NCBI GenBank assembly: GCA_028697695.1
Contig: JAQVEI010000108.1
Span: 1-7,398 of the forward strand
DNA: 7,398 nucleotides
Direction of reading: 5' to 3'
Source: Lentimicrobiaceae bacterium
GTDB taxonomy: Bacteria > Bacteroidota > Bacteroidia > Bacteroidales > Lentimicrobiaceae
Below, piece by piece: positions 1-5,617 of this stretch. The translations under genes were made by a program, and so were the position numbers. The notes under the pieces are model-generated. The model ran no database searches. It was not told the DNA's origin and worked only from the letters and a program-made list of their open reading frames with translations. The stretch's first letter is position 1, and every line of letters begins with the position of its first letter.

Positions 1-4
1 GATG

Positions 5-37
5 CAAAGTTACGTAAGAATTTTTCATTTTAACAAA
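5..37 (-). promoter_or_regulatory. Divergent minus-strand promoter (Bacteroidota type)
   Basis: Read on the minus strand, positions 12 to 5 give TAACTTTG, an exact match to the Bacteroidota -7 box TAnnTTTG, followed by C. Positions 37 to 34 give TTTG, a match to the -33 element, with 21 bases between the two, inside the usual spacing range of about 17-23. Having both elements at proper spacing makes this the best promoter in the window. It points left, so a divergently transcribed gene should begin a few tens of bases beyond position 1. That gene is not visible here. The -7 box alone would occur by chance about twice per strand in a window this size, so the -33 match and location carry the weight. 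Confidence 0.55.
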
Positions 38-54
38 TATTTTAATAAAAATAT
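37..54. repeat. Short AT-only inverted repeat between the divergent promoters
   Basis: ATATTTT (37-43) is the exact reverse complement of AAAATAT (48-54), with a 4-base loop. The stem contains only A-T pairs and lies in very AT-rich DNA between the minus-strand promoter and the coaX leader. It could be a protein-binding or easily melted site, but short matches like this are expected by chance in AT-rich sequence. Confidence 0.2.
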
Positions 55-76
55 ATCACATTCCTTGTAAATCAGG

Positions 77-129
77 TATTTTTGCCGTGTAATAGCGTGC
101 ATTTAACTGGTTTTCACCCGGTATCTTTG
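77..129 (+). promoter_or_regulatory. coaX promoter region with two -7 boxes
   Basis: Two exact matches to TAnnTTTG lie upstream of coaX: TATTTTTG at 77-84 and TATCTTTG at 122-129, each followed by C. The second is 20 bases before the coaX ATG and would give a leader of roughly 15 bases. Neither has a convincing -33 TTG/TTTG; only weak candidates are present, such as TTTA at 102-105 and GTG at 97-99. The downstream box is the more likely one because of its position. This promoter would drive coaX and probably the four genes behind it. Confidence 0.5.
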
Positions 130-149
130 CATAAATTAAAGATCTTAGA

Positions 150-884
150 ATGCATTTTCTTATTTGTGATTTGGGCAATACCAGAACCAAAGTTGCATTG
201 TATCACAATGATCAGCTTACAGAGCTGTTCATCCTGAATGAAACCAGTCCTGAATCTTTTGCACACTTGCTTACCAATGCCAAATTTAACCGGATTGATG
301 CAGCCATTGTAAGTTCGGTTTCTCATGACACGACACCTTACCTGAACCTGATAAATGCGCCGCGGGTTGTCACCTTAACAGAGCATACCTCATTGCCGCT
401 TACCAATGAATACAGTACTCCGGCCACTTTGGGCAACGATCGCATAGCCGGAGCAGTAGGAGCTGCAGCCCTTTATCCCGGTAAAGATATTTTGGTGGTT
501 GATTTGGGTACGGCCATTACTTACGATTTTGTTGAAAAAGGAAAAATATATAAAGGCGGCAGCATATCTCCGGGAATAAGCATGCGTTTTAAAGCATTAA
601 ATGCATTTACCATGCGACTGCCTTTGCTTACGCCCGCGCACGATATTCCACTTATCGGCACCAATACTGCCGGGGCCATTAGTTCGGGTGTAATGAATGG
701 ATGTTTGACCGAAGTATACGGAACAATAGAGGCTTATCGGAAATTATATCCTAAAATAATTATAATTTTAACAGGAGGAGACCTGATTTATTTTGAAAAA
801 ATGCTGAAAAATAACATCTTTGCACACCCTAATCTCATCGTTTGGGGTTTAAAACAAATATTGACTTACAATCTTGAAAAATAA
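150..884 (+). CDS. coaX: Type III pantothenate kinase
   Basis: Phosphorylates pantothenate with ATP, the first committed step of coenzyme A synthesis, in the cytoplasm. The 244-residue protein shows the family's ASKHA-fold motifs in order: the N-terminal phosphate loop D7-L-G-N-T-R; P91-ATLGNDR98, whose D97 is in the position of the expected catalytic aspartate; D118-L-G-T-A with T124 and D126; GGSISPG at 136-142; and TGGD at 208-211. There is no signal peptide or membrane segment. The length is typical of the family. ATG at 150 is chosen because the phosphate-loop motif begins at residue 7, leaving no room for a later start. No Shine-Dalgarno is seen, as is usual in this phylum. Its last 11 bases overlap the start of the next gene, which suggests an operon. 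CoaX enzymes are known to need a monovalent cation and to resist feedback by CoA. The identification is firm. Confidence 0.97.
   Translation: MHFLICDLGNTRTKVALYHNDQLTELFILNETSPESFAHLLTNAKFNRIDAAIVSSVSHDTTPYLNLINAPRVVTLTEHTSLPLTNEYSTPATLGNDRIAGAVGAAALYPGKDILVVDLGTAITYDFVEKGKIYKGGSISPGISMRFKALNAFTMRLPLLTPAHDIPLIGTNTAGAISSGVMNGCLTEVYGTIEAYRKLYPKIIIILTGGDLIYFEKMLKNNIFAHPNLIVWGLKQILTYNLEK
874..884 (+). promoter_or_regulatory. TTG start overlapping the coaX stop
   Basis: The downstream gene appears to start on TTG at 874-876, before the coaX TAA at 882-884, in the +1 frame relative to coaX. An in-frame TGA at 862-864 rules out any earlier start, and starting later would remove the positively charged front of the signal peptide. 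The arrangement fits translational coupling, in which ribosomes ending coaX re-initiate on the next gene. Coupling is inferred, not shown. Confidence 0.6.
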
Positions 885-2160
885 ACCTATCTGCCGCGCC
901 ATCCAGCTATTGCTGTTGACACTATTGATTCAGAATGTTGCTTACAGCCAGGGACGTATCAGCTCGCCCTATTCCCGCTTTGGTATTGGCGACATTATGA
1001 CCTCTGCCGGAGCCAATCAACGGGCAATGGGAGGTATTGGTTACAGCCTGAGTTCGCCTTTTTTCGTAAATGTGATGAATCCGGCAACCTATATCAGTTT
1101 CGATACTCTTTCTTTTATTTTTGATGTGGGTGCCGATGCCCGCAGTGCCCGGCTCACCACGCTTGACAGAAGTGAGAGTGCCAACGCAGCCTCACTCAGC
1201 TATCTTAAATTCGGTTTCCCCGTTACACGCTGGTGGAGAGGCGCTTTTGGGCTGGTACCATACAGCAGTACTAATTATCATATGCAGGATTTAAGTGTTG
1301 AGCAAAACATCGGCAGCGTAAAGCGCATTTATCAGGGAGAAGGCGGAATAAATCAGCTATTTGTGGGAAGTGCCTTCAAATTGCATCCCAACCTTAGTAT
1401 TGGTTTCAATATGGGGGTTCTTTTTGGAACCATCAGCCAAACCAGCGCCAATACTTTTCCCGATTCTGCTTATCGCATGAATTATAAAATTATTTCGTCA
1501 ACCAAAGTAAAAGATATATATTTGAATTACGGTATTCACTACCGCAAAACCCTTAAAAACAATATGAACCTCGCCACCGGTTTGAGTTTTAGCAACAATC
1601 AGGATGTAAGCGCCAGGATGGAACAGCTTGGTTACCGGTATTTTGTATCTTCAACCGGCGTGGATAATGTTGTTGACACACTTGTAGATGTAACCGGCTT
1701 AAAAGGCAGCATTACACTTCCGGCCAATCTGGGTTTTGGAGTTTCGCTGGGTAAACCCGACAAATGGCTGGTTGGTGCAGATGTACAATATCAAATGTGG
1801 GACAATTACAAAAATTTTGACCGCCTGGATTCCCTTCAAAACAATTTCAGACTGGCCCTTGGTGGAGAGTTTACCCCTAGTGTATCAACAGTTACCAACT
1901 ACTTTCAACGCATCACTTATCGGGCCGGGCTGAATTACCAAAATAGCTTTTTACAGCTTCGCGGCCAGCGCATTGATGAGTTTGGCATAAGTTTTGGATT
2001 TGCATTCCCACTGCCGCGTACCCGTTCAACAATAAATCTTTCAACAGAACTTGGAACAAGGGGTACAACAGCGAAAAACCTGGTTAAAGAAAATTATTTC
2101 CGGATTACCTTAGGACTTTCCATCTTTGAACGATGGTTTATAATCAGGAAATATGATTAA
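874..2160 (+). CDS. Outer-membrane beta-barrel protein of unknown function
   Basis: A 428-residue exported protein. The first 25 residues form a signal peptide (basic KNK..R start, leucine-rich core, then AYS before Q26). The mature part opens with SSPYSRFGIGD (30-40) and continues with AMGGIGYSL and NPATYISFD (69-77), a pattern seen in FadL/PorV-like Bacteroidota outer-membrane proteins. The rest alternates short polar and aromatic segments typical of membrane beta strands, and it ends with the family-like tail ERWFIIRKYD. The expected location is the outer membrane. Similar proteins commonly sit between coaX and a TPR gene in this phylum, but I know of no proven substrate or partner. The start is a TTG overlapping coaX; the TPR gene follows after 24 bases. 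Barrel topology is inferred from the sequence pattern. It could be a transporter, a secretion-associated barrel or a structural protein. Sure of family type, unsure of role. Confidence 0.8.
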   Translation: MKNKPICRAIQLLLLTLLIQNVAYSQGRISSPYSRFGIGDIMTSAGANQRAMGGIGYSLSSPFFVNVMNPATYISFDTLSFIFDVGADARSARLTTLDRSESANAASLSYLKFGFPVTRWWRGAFGLVPYSSTNYHMQDLSVEQNIGSVKRIYQGEGGINQLFVGSAFKLHPNLSIGFNMGVLFGTISQTSANTFPDSAYRMNYKIISSTKVKDIYLNYGIHYRKTLKNNMNLATGLSFSNNQDVSARMEQLGYRYFVSSTGVDNVVDTLVDVTGLKGSITLPANLGFGVSLGKPDKWLVGADVQYQMWDNYKNFDRLDSLQNNFRLALGGEFTPSVSTVTNYFQRITYRAGLNYQNSFLQLRGQRIDEFGISFGFAFPLPRTRSTINLSTELGTRGTTAKNLVKENYFRITLGLSIFERWFIIRKYD

Positions 2161-2184
2161 TCACACACTAAAAACGAATAAACT

Positions 2185-3543
2185 ATGAAAAAGGTTGCTA
2201 AAGCTTTATTTTTCTTTCTACTCATGGCTATGGTACCATTCAGTGCTTCCTGGGCCCAGACTGAAGAAGACACAGAAGAAAATGCTGCCGTTACGGGTTC
2301 CAAATACGGTGCAGATTCTGCCAATTGTGTAATTCACCTTTCACTATACCGTGAATTTTACAAGCAAAAAAATTATAAAGACGCCTTCCCGCACTGGCGC
2401 TGGGTGTTCAACAACTGCCCACTGGCTACCATGAATCTCTATATTGATGGCGCTAAGATGGTAAGTAGCATAGTGGATGAAACCAAAGATGCAACCCTAA
2501 AGGATAAATATGTGGATACGCTGATGATGGTTTACGATCAGCGGATAAAGTATTTTGATAAAGAAGGTTTTGTTCTTGGACGAAAGGGCATTGACCTTAT
2601 CACTTATCGTACCGATAAAACCGAAGAGATATATCCCATATTTAAGAAATCAGTAGAACTCTCGGGCAATAAATCCGAAGGAGCCGTTCTGGTTTATTAT
2701 TTCCGCTCAATCATAAATATGGTTGAGCTGAAAAAACTGGAAAAAGCAGCCATAGTAGATGCTTATGATGTCATCAGCGAAATTATTGATCACAATATCC
2801 AGGCAAATCAGCAGAAGCCCAAAGCTTTGGCAAACTGGGAAAATGTAAAGGCCAATATTGAATCTACTTTCGAGCCTTTTGCTACCTGCCCGGATTTGAT
2901 AAGTATATATCAGAAAAAATTTGCTACCAAAGGCGACGATATTGAAACCCTTAAGAAGATAACCAATGTATTGGATCGCAGAGGCTGTAACGATACCGAA
3001 TTGTTTTTCCAGGCTACCGAAAAGCTGCATACTCTTGAGCCCAGCGCACAATCTGCTTACTTAATGGGAAGCCTTTATCTGGGCAAAGAAAACATGAGTA
3101 AGGCAGCAACCTATCTGCAACAGGCAGCCAATCTCTTTGAGGAACCGGAAAATCAGGTAAGGGCACTCAACCTGCTGGCCAATATTCAGTTCAATCAGCG
3201 GAGTTATTCACAGGCACGGGCCACTGCACAGAAGATTTTACAAATCAACCCGAATTATGGAAAAGCATACCTGCTTATCGGTGATTTGTATGCTGCCAGC
3301 GCCTCCAACTGCACCGAAGACGACATGGGTGGGAAAACCGTATTTTGGGCAGCAGTTGATAAATACGTACGGGCGCGTAATGTTGACCCTTCGGTAGAAT
3401 CTGAAGCCAATCAGAAAATCGGCCAATATTCACAGCACTTTCCTGCCAAAGAAGATCTTTTCTTCCGCGATATGCAGGAAGGCGCTTCATATACTGTCGG
3501 GTGCTGGATCAACGAAACCACCACCATCAGACCAGCTAAATAA
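2185..3543 (+). CDS. Exported tetratricopeptide-repeat protein
   Basis: A 452-residue protein of unknown function. Residues 1-25 are a clear signal peptide (KK start, FFFLLMAMV core, cleavage after SWAQ or nearby), so it acts in the periplasm or beyond; there is no lipobox. The mature chain starts with an acidic stretch. A first helical repeat-like segment with NYKDAFPHWRWVFNNCP ends at about residue 79. The clearest TPRs lie at about 287-320 and 324-357, the second ending in INPNYGKAYLLIGDLY, with a further unit beyond. A conserved-looking tail runs from FWAAVDKYVRA (about 387) to YTVGCWINETTTIR (436-449). The mature part holds six cysteines (48, 78, 235, 268, 376, 440), an even number compatible with disulfides. 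TPRs usually bind other proteins, so a scaffold or assembly role with the barrel protein encoded 24 bases upstream is plausible but unproven. Start ATG at 2185 fits the signal peptide. Confidence 0.85.
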   Translation: MKKVAKALFFFLLMAMVPFSASWAQTEEDTEENAAVTGSKYGADSANCVIHLSLYREFYKQKNYKDAFPHWRWVFNNCPLATMNLYIDGAKMVSSIVDETKDATLKDKYVDTLMMVYDQRIKYFDKEGFVLGRKGIDLITYRTDKTEEIYPIFKKSVELSGNKSEGAVLVYYFRSIINMVELKKLEKAAIVDAYDVISEIIDHNIQANQQKPKALANWENVKANIESTFEPFATCPDLISIYQKKFATKGDDIETLKKITNVLDRRGCNDTELFFQATEKLHTLEPSAQSAYLMGSLYLGKENMSKAATYLQQAANLFEEPENQVRALNLLANIQFNQRSYSQARATAQKILQINPNYGKAYLLIGDLYAASASNCTEDDMGGKTVFWAAVDKYVRARNVDPSVESEANQKIGQYSQHFPAKEDLFFRDMQEGASYTVGCWINETTTIRPAK

Positions 3544-3557
3544 GTATTCAGTCAACA

Positions 3558-4145
3558 GTGAATAACCCGGCTAAAATTCAGCTATTTCTTATAAAGCTTT
3601 CAGGCGTAGTTCTCCTATTAACGGGAACTACGCTTTTTGGCTGTAAAAACGACCCAAAAGAGGTGGAGCGTCTCAACAGTGCTGATACCATTCCATCCAT
3701 GTATGCGCGTGAAGTTGAAATATCTGAAAGTGAAGCCGGACGCATTAAATACACATTAACAGCTCCTGAACTGATTCGTTTTGAAGAAAAAGCCGGTGCA
3801 ATAATCAAATTTCCACAAGGATTTAAAGTGGTTTTTTTCGATTCGTTGAACCCTTCGGTGGTCCGTACAGAAATAACAGCCCTGTATGGCATCAATAATG
3901 AATCAAAACGTACCATGGAAGCCCGGGATAATGTTGTTGTCCATAACTATCAGGCTGATGAAACCCTGAATACTGAACTTTTAATCTGGAATCAGAATAC
4001 ACATAAAGTGTACTCCAACACCCTGGTTACCATAACCACTCCCGATAAAATCCTATACGGAGATGGCATGGAATCAGATGAAAAATTTTACAACTGGACC
4101 ATACTTAAACCCCGTGGTGAAATGTATGTTAAGGATAAGGATTGA
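3558..4145 (+). CDS. lptC: LPS export protein LptC, lipoprotein form
   Basis: LptC takes lipopolysaccharide from the LptB2FG transporter and passes it to the periplasmic bridge leading to LptD at the outer membrane. The 195-residue product has a short beta-rich LptC domain from about residue 47, with family-like stretches FPQGFKVVFFDS (85-96), TMEARDNVVVHN (119-130), LNTELLIWN (137-145) and ILYGDGMESD (165-174). The N-terminus is a lipoprotein signal peptide with lipobox LFGC and C29 as the lipid-bearing residue, unlike E. coli LptC, which is held by an uncleaved membrane helix. The start is GTG at 3558; the first in-frame ATG is at about residue 48 and would delete the whole signal. It lies 14 bases after the TPR gene and 42 before the CNNM gene. 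A strong inverted repeat with a T run lies within codons 15-26. Family assignment is good. Confidence 0.88.
   Translation: MNNPAKIQLFLIKLSGVVLLLTGTTLFGCKNDPKEVERLNSADTIPSMYAREVEISESEAGRIKYTLTAPELIRFEEKAGAIIKFPQGFKVVFFDSLNPSVVRTEITALYGINNESKRTMEARDNVVVHNYQADETLNTELLIWNQNTHKVYSNTLVTITTPDKILYGDGMESDEKFYNWTILKPRGEMYVKDKD
3602..3638 (+). terminator. Terminator-like hairpin inside lptC signal-peptide codons
   Basis: GCGTAGTTC (3604-3612) is the exact reverse complement of GAACTACGC (3625-3633). With adjoining pairs (A3602-T3635, G3603-T3634 wobble, T3613-G3624 wobble, C3614-G3623) the RNA stem reaches 13 pairs around an 8-base loop, and five T residues lie at 3634-3638. This has the shape of an intrinsic terminator, but it sits within an open gene about 45 bases after the GTG, in an operon. 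It may cause partial termination or attenuation of lptC and the CNNM gene, slow translation, or mean nothing. A translating ribosome would normally melt it. Confidence 0.35.
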
Positions 4146-4187
4146 AATTTTACAGAACATTTGCCAGTTAAATTGTTACATTAAGTA

Positions 4188-5456
4188 ATGAACATCTGGA
4201 TACCCATAATAATTACACTCGTTCTATCCGCCATATTCTCGGGTATGGAAATAGCTTTTGTTACGGCTAATAAGCTAAAAATAGAAGTTGACAAGAACAA
4301 AAATCTGATGTCTGCGAAGATCCTTTCGCGCTTTCAGAAGAAGCCTTCCATGTTTATTGGTGCCCTACTGTTGGGAAACAACGTTGCATTGGTGATTTAC
4401 GGTATTTATATTGCCCGTTTGCTCGAACCTCCTTTGCTATCAATCCTACCCGAGGCAGCCCGGTCGGAAGTTATCATTCTCATCACCCAAACGCTCATTT
4501 CCACCGTTATTATCCTTTTCTTTGCTGAGTTTTTGCCTAAAGTACTCTTCCGCATCAATCCCAACAATATTCTCAATGTGTTGGCCGTCCCATTCTATAT
4601 TTTTTTCATCCTGCTTTACCCGGTCATTATTTTTTTTATTGGTATCTCTGAATTTCTGCTGCGTCATCTTTTCAAAGTAAATATCACACAACCCGAATAT
4701 TCATTTGGGGTAATTGATCTGGACCACTTTGTGAGTGATTCCTCAGCTTATGAAACTTCGGAAAACGAAGATTATCAGGAAATTCAGATGTTTCAAAACG
4801 CCCTTGATCTGGGAAACATCAAGCTGAGAGAGTGTTTGATTCCGCGCAACGAAATTGTTGCACTTTCGCAGGATGATAGCATCGAAACCCTTTGTGAGGC
4901 ATTCATAACGTCGGGTCACTCCAAAATACTTATCTATCAGGACAGCATTGATAACATCATAGGCTATACCCACAGCTATGAACTTTTTAAGAAACCGGAA
5001 TCAATAATAAGCATTACCAAACCGGTACTTATCGTGCCTGAAACTATGCAGGCCAACAGGGTGCTTAATATGTTTATGCAGGAGCGCAAAAGCGTTGCCC
5101 TGGTAGTGGATGAATTTGGCGGAACTGCCGGTATGGTAACCATGGAAGACATAATAGAAGAAATTTTCGGTGAAATAGATGATGAATTTGATGTGGAAGA
5201 TCTGGTTGAAAATGTGCTGGATGAAGATGAATATCTGTTTTCTGGTCGTTTGGAAATAGACTACCTGAATCAGAAATATAAACTGGGCTTGCCTGAATCG
5301 GACGAATATGAAACCCTGGCCGGCTATATTATTCATCATTATGAAAATATTCCGGCGGTAAAAGATGAGATACAAATCGGCGATTATCTCTTCACCATAG
5401 TCAAAGCAACCGATACACGCATTGAAGAGGTACTTATCCGTGAAAACCCTTCCTGA
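4188..5456 (+). CDS. CNNM / CorC-HlyC family membrane protein with CBS pair
   Basis: A 422-residue inner-membrane protein of the family often labelled hemolysin-like. The N-terminal CNNM (DUF21) domain has about four membrane segments: 2-19, 55-78, 93-113 and 131-157. Within it SAIFSGMEIAFVTANKLKIE (14-33), LLLGNN (60-65) and AEFLPK (113-118) are typical motifs. A pair of CBS domains follows (about 216-268 and 275-330), with the hallmark VALVVDEFGGTAGMVTMEDI at 303-322 and an acidic run after it. A CorC_HlyC domain closes the protein (about 343-420). CBS pairs in this family bind adenine nucleotides, and several members, such as CorC and CNNM proteins, are Mg2+ exporters or regulators of them. 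True haemolytic activity is not implied. The paralogous gliding protein GldE has a similar layout, but this genomic position fits the non-GldE member. ATG at 4188 places the first membrane segment at the N-terminus. Confidence 0.92.
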   Translation: MNIWIPIIITLVLSAIFSGMEIAFVTANKLKIEVDKNKNLMSAKILSRFQKKPSMFIGALLLGNNVALVIYGIYIARLLEPPLLSILPEAARSEVIILITQTLISTVIILFFAEFLPKVLFRINPNNILNVLAVPFYIFFILLYPVIIFFIGISEFLLRHLFKVNITQPEYSFGVIDLDHFVSDSSAYETSENEDYQEIQMFQNALDLGNIKLRECLIPRNEIVALSQDDSIETLCEAFITSGHSKILIYQDSIDNIIGYTHSYELFKKPESIISITKPVLIVPETMQANRVLNMFMQERKSVALVVDEFGGTAGMVTMEDIIEEIFGEIDDEFDVEDLVENVLDEDEYLFSGRLEIDYLNQKYKLGLPESDEYETLAGYIIHHYENIPAVKDEIQIGDYLFTIVKATDTRIEEVLIRENPS

Positions 5457-5488
5457 GGACCGTAAAAGATCCCATCAACAGTAAAGGA

Positions 5489-5518
5489 GTAAAAAATCGC
5501 CATATAGAATTTTTCTAC
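5489..5518. repeat. Weak imperfect inverted repeat after the CNNM gene
   Basis: GTAAAAAAT (5489-5497) can pair with ATTTTTCTAC (5509-5518) if C5515 is bulged. The stem is mostly A-T and no T run follows on either strand, so it is a poor terminator candidate. No better terminator was seen between the CNNM stop and ppiD, so read-through into ppiD cannot be excluded. Confidence 0.2.
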
Positions 5519-5552
5519 CGACCATACTGTAAGCCATAATATTATATATTTC

Positions 5553-5591
5553 CAAATTTATTTTTATCCTTAAACAATTATTGTAAATTTG
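5553..5591. repeat. 8-bp inverted repeat including the ppiD -7 box
   Basis: CAAATTTA at 5553-5560 is the exact reverse complement of TAAATTTG at 5584-5591, with 23 bases between. The right arm is the -7 box of the ppiD promoter; the left arm reads as a -7 box on the minus strand but has no well-spaced -33 element. It may be an operator-like symmetry or coincidence in AT-rich DNA. Confidence 0.3.
5561..5591 (+). promoter_or_regulatory. ppiD promoter (Bacteroidota -7 box)
   Basis: TAAATTTG at 5584-5591, followed by C, matches TAnnTTTG exactly. It is 26 bases before the ATG, giving an expected leader of about 20 AT-rich bases. A T-rich stretch starting at 5561 is 19 bases upstream, but it lacks the G of a proper TTTG -33 element. 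Its place in a 161-base gap supports separate transcription of ppiD. Confidence 0.55.
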
Positions 5592-5617
5592 CACCCTCTT
5601 AAAAATAATCTTTCAAG

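Noticed and set aside
773..780. AGGAGGAG resembling a strong Shine-Dalgarno sequence
   Set aside because: It lies inside coaX, encoding part of the conserved TGGD motif. No start codon follows at a suitable distance, and Bacteroidota rarely use such sites.
1736..1933. 65-codon plus-strand open frame within the barrel gene
   Set aside because: It lies wholly inside a well-supported gene in another frame and has no signal peptide, recognisable domain or promoter.
4156..4163. AACATTTG as a -7 promoter box for the CNNM gene
   Set aside because: The first base does not match TAnnTTTG and no -33 element sits at proper spacing; co-transcription with lptC is simpler.
4411..4680. 89-codon plus-strand open frame with hydrophobic, serine-rich content
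   Set aside because: It is an out-of-frame reading of the CNNM membrane segments, whose T-rich codons give hydrophobic or serine residues in other frames.
5001..5375. 124-codon minus-strand open frame opposite the CNNM gene
   Set aside because: It is antisense to the conserved CBS and CorC_HlyC domains; its Phe/Ile-rich product is typical of a shadow of acidic, AT-rich codons.
5486..5489. GGAG in the gap after the CNNM gene as a possible ribosome binding site
   Set aside because: No ATG, GTG or TTG with an open frame follows at a usable distance; the ppiD start is about 130 bases away.
5536..5545. 10-base perfect palindrome ATAATATTAT
   Set aside because: It is A/T only in a very AT-rich gap, with no repeat of the motif near other genes in the window, so it is likely chance.
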